In this document: piece after piece, positions 30,815 through 39,532 of the stretch | Layout of the letters: each line of letters opens with the position of its first letter | Numbering within the stretch: the stretch's first letter is position 1 | NCBI GenBank assembly: GCA_046351215.1 | Contig: JAXLYX010000020.1 | Span: forward strand, 42,697-106,696 | Reading direction: 5' to 3' | Origin: JAXLYX01 sp046351215 | Lineage (GTDB): Bacteria; Myxococcota_A; Polyangia; Polyangiales; Houyiibacteriaceae | DNA length: 64,000 nt | The notes under the pieces: generated by a model | What the model was told of the DNA's origin: nothing | Databases searched by the model: none | What the model saw: the letters and a program-made list of their open reading frames with translations, nothing else | Program-made: the position numbers and the translations under genes

Positions 30815-33537
30815 CCCGCGTCCTCCGACGTCGAGGATATCGGAGGATCGGAGGGGACGCTCGGCGCTCCTTCGAGGAGCGGGAGGAGGATCCGGAAGGT
30901 CGCACCTCCATCCGGCCGGTTCTCGGCGGCGATCGTTCCCCCGTGCGCTTCCACGATGCTGCGGCAGATCGGCAGGCCGAGGCCCACGCCCCCGATACCG
31001 ACGTGGGCCCCGCGGAAGAACTTCTCGAAGATCCGCTCCTCGGTGCCGGGCGGGATTCCCGGCCCGCGATCCCGGACCTCGACGAGCGCGTGGACGCCCA
31101 CGGGCCGCGCCACGATCTCGACAGGAGAGCCGGGCGGCGTGTACTTCGCGACGTTCTCGAGGAGATTCACGAAGACCTGCTCGCAGAGCACGGGGTCGAC
31201 CGAGAGGAGCGGGAGCGCGTCGTCGAGCTGGGTCTCGATGGGGCGTCCACCGAGCCGTGGCTCGGTGCGCGCGAGGGCCGAGCCGACGATCTCGTCGAGC
31301 GGAACCCATTCGCGCTGGACCCGGAATCCTCCCGATTCCATGCGGGTCATGTCGAGCAGGTTCGAGACGAGGTGCTCGAGCCGCTCCGCCTCTTCGCAGA
31401 GCGTCTCGAGGAGCTCGCGCTCGTGGGGCTTCACGAGCGTCGTCGAGTCGTCGCGGAGCGTCGTGGCCGCCCCGGTGATCACCGCGAGAGGCGTGCGGAG
31501 ATCGTGGGAGACCGCGCTGAGGAGCGAGCTCCGCATCTCCTCGGAGCGCGCCTTGAGAGCAGCGGCCTTCGCCTCCTCCGCCAGCCGGGCGCGCTCGAGC
31601 GCGAGGGCCGCCTGGCGGATGAAGGCATCGAGGAGATCGCGCTCGCCGAGGTCGAGCGTCCTGCCCTCCGGCTGCGCGAGCGAGACGACTCCCAATACGT
31701 CCGCCCTCGCACGCAGCGGCAGGCAGACCACCCTCGCGCCGGGCAGCGTGTCGGTGCCGCGGCCCGCGGATCGGCCGTGCTCGAGGACCCACTTCGCGAC
31801 GCCCTCTTCCGCCGGCCCCACGGCCACGGCTCCCGCCGACGCGAGCTCCCGGAGGCTTCCCGGCTCCGCGCCGGGGACGAGCACGGCCACGCCGCTTCCG
31901 AAGACGTCCCGCATGTGGTCCGCGAGGATCCGCGCCGCGCGATGCTCGTCGAGCGCCGAGCCGAGCTCGCGGCTCAGCGCGTAGAGCGCCGCCGTCCGCG
32001 CCTCGCGATCGCGAGCGTGCTGCTCCTGCTGGCGGATGCGTCGCGTCTGCCCTCCGATGAAGAGGCCCGTCGCGAACATGATGAGGAACGTGAGGGCATG
32101 ACGTCCGTCGGACACGGCGAACGTGTAGAACGGCGGCACGAAGAAGAAGTCGTAGCTTGCGACGGAGAGGACCGCGGCGAGCAGGGATGGTCCGCGTCCG
32201 AAGCGACCGGCGACGAGGATGATCACGGCCAAGTACAGGACGACGAGGTCCGGGAGGGCGAGCGCCGTGCGCAAGAGCGCCGCGATGCCGGTGGCGCCCG
32301 CGACGAGGAGGCTCGCCCACGCGTAGTCGAGCGTGGGTACCAGGGGTTCGATCCTGGGAGGACGGGCCGCGACCGCGCCCTCCGCGCTGTCCCCCGAGAT
32401 CACGTGGACGTCGATCTCGCCGCTGCCGCGCACGATCTCGTCGAGGAGCGAGCCGCGGATCCGATCGCGGAGACGCGGATGCGTCGGCTTCCCGACGACG
32501 ATGCGCGTGACGTCGTGCTTCAGCGCATGCGACAGGATCGCCTCGCTGATCCGGTCCCCGCTCAGCCGGACGACCTCGCCACCGAGGGACTCGGCGAGCC
32601 GGAGATGCGCGTCGAGCCGCTCGGCGTCCTCCGGCGAGAGTGGAGCCGAGAGCGTCGGCTCGACGTAGGCGGCGATCCATGGCGCGCGAAGCCCCGCCGC
32701 CATGCGACGCGCGCCGCGGATCACCCTCGCGGAAGCCGGCGAAGGCCCGACGCACACGAGGATGCGCTCGGCCGCCGCCCACGTGCGCTCGATCGCATGC
32801 TCTTCCCGATAGGCCTGGACGTCCGCGTCGACCCGATCGGCGGTACGACGCAGCGCGAGCTCGCGGAGCGCGAGGAGGTTCCCTCGCTGGAAGAAGTGCC
32901 GAGCCGCGCGCGAGGCCTGCTCCGGCACGTAGACCTTGCCCTCCCGGAGGCGCTCGAGCAGCTCCTCGGGAGGCAGGTCGACCAGCTCGATCTCGTCCGC
33001 TCGATCGAGGATCGCGTCCGGGACCGTCTCCCGGACGCGCACCTGCGTCACCTGGGCGACGACGTCGTTCAGGCTCTCGACGTGCTGCACGTTCAGCGTG
33101 GTGTGTACCTCGATGCCCGCATCGAGGAGATCGAGCACGTCCTGGTGGCGCTTCGCGTGGCGGACGCCGGGCGCGTTCGTGTGCGCGAGCTCGTCGACCA
33201 GCAGCACCCGAGGCTTGCGCTCGAGGGCGCGCTCGAGGTCGAATTCCTCGAGCCTCGCGCCCCGGTAGGACACGAGACGCCGGGGCAGGACCTCGAGGCC
33301 CTCGACGAGGGCCTCCGTCTCCCTCCGGCCGTGCGTCTCCACGCAGCCGACGACGACGTCGACCCCCTGTTCGGAGAGCCGCCTCGCCGACTCGAGCATC
33401 GAGAAGGTCTTGCCGACCCCCGGGGCGAAGCCGAAGAAGATCTTCAGCTTCGCACGCCGCTTCCGCTCCTCCTCCGCCGTCACGCGGCGGAGGAGGGCGT
33501 CGGGATCGGGGCGCTTCTCCGAGTCGTTCGGCGGCAT
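30811..33537 (-). CDS. kdpD: Kdp sensor histidine kinase KdpD
   Basis: 908 residues, full length. KdpD N-terminal ATP-binding domain 30-235 with Walker A GFAPGVGKT (36-44) and VLLVDELAHTNAPG; Usp-like domain about 255-380; four close membrane helices about 405-500 (LLVAGATGIAALL, LVVLYLAVIILVAG, LTFLIMFATGLFIGG); GAF-like region about 510-650; kinase core with H678 in SAVSHDLRTPLAVITG and the ATP-binding part GVGLGLPICRSIVEAHGG. It senses K+ limitation/turgor. Start ATG is 2 bases after kdpC. Confidence 0.95.
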   Translation of the reverse strand: MPPNDSEKRPDPDALLRRVTAEEERKRRAKLKIFFGFAPGVGKTFSMLESARRLSEQGVDVVVGCVETHGRRETEALVEGLEVLPRRLVSYRGARLEEFDLERALERKPRVLLVDELAHTNAPGVRHAKRHQDVLDLLDAGIEVHTTLNVQHVESLNDVVAQVTQVRVRETVPDAILDRADEIELVDLPPEELLERLREGKVYVPEQASRAARHFFQRGNLLALRELALRRTADRVDADVQAYREEHAIERTWAAAERILVCVGPSPASARVIRGARRMAAGLRAPWIAAYVEPTLSAPLSPEDAERLDAHLRLAESLGGEVVRLSGDRISEAILSHALKHDVTRIVVGKPTHPRLRDRIRGSLLDEIVRGSGEIDVHVISGDSAEGAVAARPPRIEPLVPTLDYAWASLLVAGATGIAALLRTALALPDLVVLYLAVIILVAGRFGRGPSLLAAVLSVASYDFFFVPPFYTFAVSDGRHALTFLIMFATGLFIGGQTRRIRQQEQHARDREARTAALYALSRELGSALDEHRAARILADHMRDVFGSGVAVLVPGAEPGSLRELASAGAVAVGPAEEGVAKWVLEHGRSAGRGTDTLPGARVVCLPLRARADVLGVVSLAQPEGRTLDLGERDLLDAFIRQAALALERARLAEEAKAAALKARSEEMRSSLLSAVSHDLRTPLAVITGAATTLRDDSTTLVKPHERELLETLCEEAERLEHLVSNLLDMTRMESGGFRVQREWVPLDEIVGSALARTEPRLGGRPIETQLDDALPLLSVDPVLCEQVFVNLLENVAKYTPPGSPVEIVARPVGVHALVEVRDRGPGIPPGTEERIFEKFFRGAHVGIGGVGLGLPICRSIVEAHGGTIAAENRPDGGATFRILLPLLEGAPSVPSDPPISSTSEDAG

Positions 33538-33539
33538 GC

Positions 33540-34124
33540 TCAACCGTGGGATCCTAGGACGGTGTCGAGCCTCAGGTTGAGCTCGAGGACGTTGACCCGG
33601 GGCTCGCCGAGGATGCCCAGGGTACGGCCTTCGACCGCGTCGTCCACGAGGCTCTTCACCGCGGCCTCGGGGACTCCACGAGCACGTGCGACCCGCCCGA
33701 CCTGATGGTACGCGGCCGCCGGCGAGATGTGGGGATCGAGGCCGCTGCCGGAGGCCGTGACGAGGTCGACCGGAACCGGGGCGCGTTGCGAGGGGTCGGC
33801 CGCCCGCAACGCCGCGATGCGCGTCGCCACGGACTCCACCAACGCAGGATTCGTCGGTCCGAGGTTCGAGCCGCTGGACGCGGCGGCGTCGTACGGATGG
33901 GGGCTCGTCGCGGACGGCCTCCCCCAGAAGTAGGCGGGATCGTCGAAGGGCTGTCCCACGAGGAAGGAACCGACCACGCGACCCTCCCGCTCGATCAGGC
34001 TCCCTCGGGCCTCGCGCGGGAAGAGCGCCGCAGCGAGGCCCGTGACGAGCACGGGATACAGCAGGCCCGTGAGCACGGTGAACAGACCGAGCAGCACGAG
34101 GGCGGGGCGAACGAGGGTCTTCAT
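33540..34124 (-). CDS. kdpC: K+-transporting ATPase subunit C
   Basis: 194 residues: single N-terminal membrane helix (LVLLGLFTVLTGLLYPVLVTGLAAALFP), then the periplasmic part with FLVGQPFDDPAYFWGRPSAT, ASGSGLDPHISPAAAYHQVGRVARARG, diagnostic for KdpC. It stabilises the KdpFABC complex and raises affinity for K+/ATP. Lies 23 bases after kdpB. Confidence 0.95.
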   Translation of the reverse strand: MKTLVRPALVLLGLFTVLTGLLYPVLVTGLAAALFPREARGSLIEREGRVVGSFLVGQPFDDPAYFWGRPSATSPHPYDAAASSGSNLGPTNPALVESVATRIAALRAADPSQRAPVPVDLVTASGSGLDPHISPAAAYHQVGRVARARGVPEAAVKSLVDDAVEGRTLGILGEPRVNVLELNLRLDTVLGSHG

Positions 34125-34147
34125 GACGCGATCCTTCCCTCGGGGGC

Positions 34148-36223
34148 TCAGCCCACGCCCATCGCCACGAGGGCGAGGTCGATGAGCTTGATGAAGGGGA
34201 ATGGCATGAGCACTCCGCCCACACCGTAGACGAGGAGGTTCCGACGCAGGAGCGCCGAGGCCGGCGCCGGCCGGTACGCGATGCCCCGGAGCGCGAGCGG
34301 GATCAGGGCGAAGATGACGAGGGCGTTGAAGATCACCGCCGAGAGGATGGCGGTGGTCGGGGAGTGGAGACCCATCACGTTCAGGGCGCCGAGCGCTGGG
34401 TACGTCCCCAAGAACGCGGCGGGGATGATCGCGAAGTACTTCGAGATGTCGTTCGCGATGCTGAAGGTCGTGAGCGCGCCTCGCGTCATCAGCATCTGCT
34501 TCCCGATCTCGACGATCTGCAGCAGCTTCGTCGGGTTCGAGTCGAGATCGACCATGTTGCCGGCCTCCTTCGCCGCCTGGGTGCCGGTGTTCATCGCGAC
34601 GGCGACGTCCGCCTGCGCGAGCGCCGGCGCGTCGTTCGTGCCGTCGCCCGTCATCGCGACGAGGTGCCCCTTGTGCTGGTAGTCGCGAATCATGGCGAGC
34701 TTCGCCTCGGGCGTGGCCTCGGCGAGGAAGTCGTCGACGCCCGCCTCCGCCGCGATGGCCGCCGCCGTGAGCGGATTGTCGCCCGTGATCATGACGGTGC
34801 GGATGCCGATCCTCCGCATCTCGGCGAAGCGTTCCTTGATCCCTCCCTTGACGATGTCCTTGAGCTGGACGACGCCGAGAACCCGGGAGCCGTCGACGAC
34901 GACGAGCGGAGTCGCTCCCTGCTTGGCCACGTCCTCGACCACCCGGCGGACGTCGGGCGGGAAGGCCGCGCCCTTCTCCTTCACGAGACGCTCGATCGCA
35001 TCGACCGCCCCCTTGCGGATCTCACGCCCGTGGACGTCGACGCCGCTCATCCGTGTCTGCGCGGTGAACGGCACGAACGTCGCCCCGAGGGCATGGACGT
35101 CCCGCCCACGGATCTCGAATCGCTCCTTCGCCAGCACGACGATGCTCCGGCCCTCCGGGGTCTCGTCCGCGAGCGAGGCGAGCTGGGCCGCGTCCGCGAG
35201 CTCGGCCTCCGTCACCCCGGGTGCGGGGAGGAACTCCGTGGCCTGCCGGTTCCCGAGCGTGATCGTGCCGGTCTTGTCGAGGAGCAGGACGTCGACGTCG
35301 CCCGCCGCCTCGACGGCGCGTCCGGACGTCGCCAGCACGTTGGCCTGGATCATCCGGTCCATGCCGGCGATACCGATCGCGGAGAGCAGGCCTCCGATCG
35401 TCGTCGGGATGAGGCAGACGAGCAGGGAGACGAGGACCGTGAGGCCGACCGGAGCGCCCTGCCCCGAGCTCGCGACCGCGTAGCGCGAGTACGGCAGCAG
35501 CGTGACCGTGACGAGCAGGAAGACGATCGTCAGGCCTGCGAGGAGGATGTCGAGCGCGATCTCGTTGGGGGTCTTCTGCCGCTTCGCTCCCTCGACCATC
35601 GAGATCATCCGGTCGAGGAAGGTCTCGCCGGGCTGTGCCGTGATGCGCACCAGGAGCCAGTCGGAGAGCACTCGCGTACCGCCCGTGACGGCGCTTCGGT
35701 CGCCGCCACTCTCGCGGATCACGGGCGCGCTCTCTCCCGTGATCGCGCTCTCGTCGACGGAAGCCACGCCTTCGACGACCTCTCCGTCGCTCGGGAGGAT
35801 GTCGCCTGCGTCGACGCGGACCACGTCTCCGAGGCGCAGTCGAGCGGACACGACCTCCTCGAAGGGGGCGTCGAGGCGCGGCTCCGAGAGGCGCTTCGCG
35901 AGGACGTCCTTGCGCGCCTTGCGGAGGGTGTCTGCCTGGGCCTTGCCCCGTCCCTCGGCCATCGCTTCCGCGAAGTTCGCGAAGAGCACGGTGACCCACA
36001 GCCAGAGCGCGACGGCGAGGATGAAGGCCGGAGGGGCGTCGCCGTGCCCTCGGACGAGCGCGTCGACGAAGAGCAGCGTGGTGAACGCACTACCGATCTC
36101 GACGACGAACATGACGGGGTTCTTCGCCATGCGCCGGGGGTCGAGCTTGACGATCGCGTCGATCGCCGCACGACGAACGATGGCGGGCTCGAAGAGCGAG
36201 CGGAGCTCCGAGGAATGCGTCAC
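34148..36223 (-). CDS. kdpB: K+-transporting P-type ATPase subunit B
   Basis: 691 residues. P-type ATPase: actuator motif ITGES at 161-165, phosphorylation site D316 in LLLDKTGTITLGN, nucleotide and hinge motifs VMITGDNPLTA and AMTGDGTNDAPALAQADVAVAMN. It hydrolyses ATP to power K+ uptake through KdpA. GTG start overlaps the kdpA stop (GTGA) and has GGAGGT 6 bases upstream; the longer open frame upstream is a shadow of kdpA. Confidence 0.96.
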   Translation of the reverse strand: MTHSSELRSLFEPAIVRRAAIDAIVKLDPRRMAKNPVMFVVEIGSAFTTLLFVDALVRGHGDAPPAFILAVALWLWVTVLFANFAEAMAEGRGKAQADTLRKARKDVLAKRLSEPRLDAPFEEVVSARLRLGDVVRVDAGDILPSDGEVVEGVASVDESAITGESAPVIRESGGDRSAVTGGTRVLSDWLLVRITAQPGETFLDRMISMVEGAKRQKTPNEIALDILLAGLTIVFLLVTVTLLPYSRYAVASSGQGAPVGLTVLVSLLVCLIPTTIGGLLSAIGIAGMDRMIQANVLATSGRAVEAAGDVDVLLLDKTGTITLGNRQATEFLPAPGVTEAELADAAQLASLADETPEGRSIVVLAKERFEIRGRDVHALGATFVPFTAQTRMSGVDVHGREIRKGAVDAIERLVKEKGAAFPPDVRRVVEDVAKQGATPLVVVDGSRVLGVVQLKDIVKGGIKERFAEMRRIGIRTVMITGDNPLTAAAIAAEAGVDDFLAEATPEAKLAMIRDYQHKGHLVAMTGDGTNDAPALAQADVAVAMNTGTQAAKEAGNMVDLDSNPTKLLQIVEIGKQMLMTRGALTTFSIANDISKYFAIIPAAFLGTYPALGALNVMGLHSPTTAILSAVIFNALVIFALIPLALRGIAYRPAPASALLRRNLLVYGVGGVLMPFPFIKLIDLALVAMGVG

Positions 36224-37977
36224 GGCGTACCTCCGGCATTCGCGGAGAAGAGGACGAGATGCTCGACGATCGGGCCGAGCGCGAGAGCGGGGACGAAGGT
36301 CAGGGCTCCGACGAGCCACACCGTACCTGCGAGCAGCCCGACGAAGAGCGGGGTGTGGGTCGGGAGGGTTCCCGCCCCCGGGGGAATCGACTTCTTCCGC
36401 GCGAGGGAGCCGGCCATCGCGAGCACGGGGACGATGATCCAGTAGCGCCCGACGAGCATGCACACGCCGATCGCCGTCGCGTAGAACGTGCCACTGACCG
36501 TGATCCCTCCGAAGGCCGAGCCGTTGTTCCCGACACCGGACGTGAAGGCGTAGAGGATCTCGCTGAACCCGTGGATGCCGGGGTTGCCGAGCGTCGAGGT
36601 CCCGACGTCCGTGGAGACGGCGATCGCCACGCCGACGAGGATCGCCGCGGCCGGGATCAGGATGACGAGGGAGGCCATCTTCATCTCGAAGGCCTCGATC
36701 TTCTTGCCCAGGTACTCGGGCGTCCGGCCGACCATGAGCCCGGCGATGAAGACGGCGAGGACGGCGTACACGAGCATGCCGTAGAGGCCCGAGCCGACGC
36801 CCCCGAACACGACCTCCCCGAACTGGATGAGCCACATGGGGACGAGGCCACCGAGCGGGAGGAAGCTGTCGTGCATCGCGTTCACCGAGCCGTTCGAGGC
36901 CGCAGACGTCGCCGTGGCCCAGAGCGCGCTGTTGACGATGCCGAAGCGGACCTCCTTGCCCTCCATGTTGCCGCCCGACGAGAGCGCCGAGACGTGGGTG
37001 TCCACCCCGAGCGCCTCGAGCCTGGGGTTGCCGTGCTGCTCGGCCACGACGCAGAGCGCGAGGAGGGGCACGAAGAGCAGGATCATGGCTGCGTAGACGG
37101 CCCACCCCTGCCGACGGTCGCGGACCAGGGTTCCGAAGGTGAAGCAGAGCGCGGCCGGGATCAGGAGGATGGCGAGCAGCTCGAGGAAGTTCGTGATGGC
37201 GTTCGGGTTCTCGAACGGATGGGCGGAGTTCGCGTTGAAGAAGCCGCCGCCGTTCGTTCCGAGCTGCTTGATCGCGATCTGCGAGGCGGCCGGTCCCACG
37301 GCGATCACTTGCTCGCTCACGGCTCGACCGTCGCCTGTCGTCGTGGGGTCGAGGAGGCTCGCGTGCACGGAGGGCGAGAAGGTCTGGACGACGCCCTGCG
37401 ACACCAGGAGGAGCGCGAGCACGATCGACAGCGGGAGCAGGATGTGGAGGGTGCTCCGCGTCAGGTCGACCCAGAAGTTGCCGAGCCCGTTCGCGCCCTT
37501 GCGCACGAAGCCGCGGACGAGCGCCACGAGGACGGCCATGCCCGTCGCCGCGGACACGAAGCTCTGCACCGTGAGGGCGAGCATCTGGACGAGGTAGCTC
37601 ATCGTCGTCTCACCGCCGTAGGCCTGCCAGTTGGTGTTCGTGGCGAAGCTCGCGGCGGTGTTGAACGCGACCTCCGGGCTCACGGCGGCGAGGCGCTGCG
37701 GATTCAGCGGGAGGGACGCCTGGAGACGCTGGAGCGCGTAGACGACGAAGAGGCCCGCGAAGTTGAAGACGAGGACGGCGGCCGCGTAGCGCTTCCAGCC
37801 CATGTCCTCGTCGGGGTCCACGCCCGCGAGGCGGTAGAGCCACCGCTCGAGGGGCCCGAACAGGCGGCCTGCCCAGGTCGGCTCGCCGGAGTAGACGCGG
37901 CCCATGAAGACCCCGAGCGGCACGGCGAGCGCCGTGAGCACGACGAGGTAGACGCCGCATTGGATCGAAGCGTTCAC
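36220..37977 (-). CDS. kdpA: K+-transporting ATPase subunit A (channel-like subunit)
   Basis: 585 residues with about ten membrane segments and the four selectivity-filter regions: FNTAASFATNTNWQAYGGE, QLGTNGGGFFNANSAHPFENP, NSALWATATSAASNGSVN and TSGVGNNGSAFGG, all typical of KdpA, which selects K+ and passes it to KdpB. GTG start overlaps the stop of kdpF (GTGA). Confidence 0.96.
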   Translation of the reverse strand: MNASIQCGVYLVVLTALAVPLGVFMGRVYSGEPTWAGRLFGPLERWLYRLAGVDPDEDMGWKRYAAAVLVFNFAGLFVVYALQRLQASLPLNPQRLAAVSPEVAFNTAASFATNTNWQAYGGETTMSYLVQMLALTVQSFVSAATGMAVLVALVRGFVRKGANGLGNFWVDLTRSTLHILLPLSIVLALLLVSQGVVQTFSPSVHASLLDPTTTGDGRAVSEQVIAVGPAASQIAIKQLGTNGGGFFNANSAHPFENPNAITNFLELLAILLIPAALCFTFGTLVRDRRQGWAVYAAMILLFVPLLALCVVAEQHGNPRLEALGVDTHVSALSSGGNMEGKEVRFGIVNSALWATATSAASNGSVNAMHDSFLPLGGLVPMWLIQFGEVVFGGVGSGLYGMLVYAVLAVFIAGLMVGRTPEYLGKKIEAFEMKMASLVILIPAAAILVGVAIAVSTDVGTSTLGNPGIHGFSEILYAFTSGVGNNGSAFGGITVSGTFYATAIGVCMLVGRYWIIVPVLAMAGSLARKKSIPPGAGTLPTHTPLFVGLLAGTVWLVGALTFVPALALGPIVEHLVLFSANAGGTP

Positions 37978-38066
37978 GAGAACCTCTCCGGATGCAGGAG
38001 CGCGACGAGGAGGTAGACGAGGAGGGCCGTCGCGAGCCCGCCTCCGATGGCGATCCAGCTCGTCAT
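37974..38066 (-). CDS. kdpF: K+-transporting ATPase subunit F
   Basis: A 30-residue single-helix protein too short for most gene finders: MTSWIAIGGGLATALLVYLL then VALLHPERFS. The YLLVALLxPERF ending is diagnostic of KdpF, which sits at the lipid interface and stabilises the complex. TGAGGAGGTCTCC gives a near-perfect ribosome binding site; the stop overlaps the kdpA start (GTGA). Confidence 0.92.
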   Translation of the reverse strand: MTSWIAIGGGLATALLVYLLVALLHPERFS

Positions 38067-38076
38067 GGAGACCTCC

Positions 38077-38157
38077 TCAGAGCGTCTCGCAGAGGCGTAC
38101 GAAGCCCCAGGTGGCGAGGAAGAACAGGGCGCTCACGCCGAGGAACACGAGATCCAT
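38077..38157 (-). CDS. 26-residue membrane peptide upstream of kdpF
   Basis: MDLVFLGVSALFFLATWGFV then RLCETL: one membrane helix with a short positive C-terminus. It lies 10 bases before kdpF on the same strand with the same codon bias. Similar tiny unnamed ORFs occur before kdpF in other bacteria (recalled, not checked). It may be an extra small subunit or regulator of the Kdp complex. Confidence 0.6.
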   Translation of the reverse strand: MDLVFLGVSALFFLATWGFVRLCETL

Positions 38158-38249
38158 GGCCTTGCCTTTCGCGACGGTGGTGGAGCGCGGCTCGCGACGG
38201 TCTTCTCCCGCGCGGCACGATGCTCCGTGACGCAACGTAGGCCTCGCGC

Positions 38250-38298
38250 GGTCAACGACGCGTCAAATGGGGGGACCGGCTCGTCAAGATTGCATCAA
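38250..38298 (-). promoter_or_regulatory. Candidate KdpE operator: four phased TTGAYN direct repeats
   Basis: On the minus strand TTGATG (38293-38298), TTGACG (38282-38287), TTGACG (38261-38266) and TTGACC (38250-38255). Spacings are 11, 21 and 11 bp, i.e. whole helical turns, as for tandem half-sites of OmpR-family regulators. It lies 93-141 bases upstream of the first kdp ORF. A clear -10 was not found. Confidence 0.45.
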
Positions 38299-38423
38299 GG
38301 CGCGCCGGGGCCCCGGGCATGCGTCTTGACGCCTCCCTGATGCGCGGCGGGGCATCCTGAGGATGCGCATCGAGGCCCCCCGGCGGAGATGCGCCGACCC
38401 GGACGCGATCGAGGGAGGCCACC

Positions 38424-38687
38424 GTGGAACACGACGAAGACACGAAGAAGGCACGGACCCGCGGCGACCTGCTCGAGCTGCTCTTCTACATGGTCCTCGG
38501 CATCCTGCCGTTCGTCGTCGCCGTGCTCACCGGCTCGGAGATCGACGGGCAGGTCGCGTGCGGCTGGGTGCTCTTCCTCGTCGCCGCGATTCCCCTCGCA
38601 CGCGCCCTCGTCCGATGGCTCAGCGGCTCCCGCTCCAATCGCCGCCCGAGTCGACCGAGTCGAGGCTCGCCCCCCACGTACCCGTGA
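38424..38687 (+). CDS. Small two-helix membrane protein
   Basis: 87 residues, GTG start with GGGAGG upstream. Two hydrophobic segments (LLELLFYMVLGILPFVVAVLTG and GWVLFLVAAIPLARALVRWL) and a basic Ser/Arg/Pro tail. The tail-coding part (38620-38687) overlaps the end of the convergent secreted-protein gene, so the true end may be read differently. Divergent from kdp; role unknown. Confidence 0.5.
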   Translation: MEHDEDTKKARTRGDLLELLFYMVLGILPFVVAVLTGSEIDGQVACGWVLFLVAAIPLARALVRWLSGSRSNRRPSRPSRGSPPTYP

Positions 38688-39012
38688 ACGAGCGACCGCC
38701 CGCGGTGAAGACGAGCCGGAAGCCGCCCGACGAGGTCGCGTCGGTCCAGCGCCCGGTGAGCACGTTCCCGTCGAGCCGGCCCGCGAGCGCCCCGGGAGGG
38801 CTCGCCGTGCTGGTGAAGGTGCCGTTCACCCAGGGACCGCTCTGCTGGAGCACGACGGTCGAGCGGTTCGAGCCCCAGCTCGTCTGCCAGGTGCCGGCGA
38901 CGTCGAGCGTGCCCTGGCCCGGTCCGGCCTCCGCGCGGAGCGCCGCTCCGAACACGACTCCGACCGACAGCGCGACGACGGCCGCGACCCCGAGCTTCCG
39001 CATGCGTTCCAT
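38620..39012 (-). CDS. Small secreted beta-rich protein
   Basis: 130 residues with signal peptide (KLGVAAVVALSVGVVFGAALRAEA, cleavage near 28). The mature part is short beta strands rich in Gly/Thr/Ser/Trp: LDVAGTWQTSWGSNRSTVVLQQSGPWVNGTFTSTASPPGALAGRLDGNVLTGRWTD, resembling small lipocalin-like or WxG repeat domains of unknown role. GGGAGGGG precedes the ATG. Its 3' end overlaps the convergent gene by 68 bases. Confidence 0.66.
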   Translation of the reverse strand: MERMRKLGVAAVVALSVGVVFGAALRAEAGPGQGTLDVAGTWQTSWGSNRSTVVLQQSGPWVNGTFTSTASPPGALAGRLDGNVLTGRWTDATSSGGFRLVFTAGGRSFTGTWGASLDSVDSGGDWSGSR

Positions 39013-39063
39013 GACCCCTCCCGCGTCCGGCGCCCTCCGGCGGCCGGCCCGGCGGAGAGGCTA

Positions 39064-39528
39064 TCAGAAGAGGCCGAGCTCGAGCTTCGCTTCCTCGCTC
39101 ATCCGATCCTGCGACCAGGGGGGATCCCAGACGAGCTCGACGTGCGACGAGGCCACGCCCTCGACCTCGCCGACCTTCCGGGCGACCTCGGTCACGAGGC
39201 TTCCGGCGACCGGGCAGGCCGGGGCCGTCAGCGTCATGTCGACCTGCACCTTTCCGTCCGGCTGCACGTCCACGGCGTAGATGAGCCCGAGCTCGTAGAT
39301 GTTCACCGGGATCTCGGGGTCGAAGACCGTCTTGAGCGCGGCGACGATGCGCTCGCGCACCGCCTCGACGTCCACCGGGCCCGCCGGCGCGGCCTCGGGC
39401 TCCTTCGCGAACGTCGCCTCCGTGACGTCGTTCGGGGGAACCTCCGGCACGCCGAGCACGTGGAGGTGCTTGCGAGGCTTCTCGGGCTCGAGCCGGTTGA
39501 CCTTCAGATGCTCGATGTCGTCCGTCAT
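39064..39528 (-). CDS. sufT: MIP18/DUF59 Fe-S assembly protein, SufT type
   Basis: 154 residues. The MIP18 domain (about 65-154) shows ALKTVFDPEIPVNIYELGLIYAVDVQPDGKVQVDMTLTAPACPVAGSLVTEV with the DPE and TxPxCP motifs (conserved reactive Cys). SufT helps mature Fe-S proteins. A non-conserved N-terminal extension of about 60 residues is present. ATG at 39528 lies 4 bases after the sufS stop and overlaps TGAGGTC. Last gene of the suf operon. Confidence 0.85.
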   Translation of the reverse strand: MTDDIEHLKVNRLEPEKPRKHLHVLGVPEVPPNDVTEATFAKEPEAAPAGPVDVEAVRERIVAALKTVFDPEIPVNIYELGLIYAVDVQPDGKVQVDMTLTAPACPVAGSLVTEVARKVGEVEGVASSHVELVWDPPWSQDRMSEEAKLELGLF

Positions 39529-39532
39529 GACC

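Noticed and set aside
38227..38246. Sigma-70 -10 box for kdp downstream of the TTGA repeats
   Set aside because: Candidates (TACGTT, GGCCTA) have wrong spacing or poor match to any of the TTGACN hexamers.
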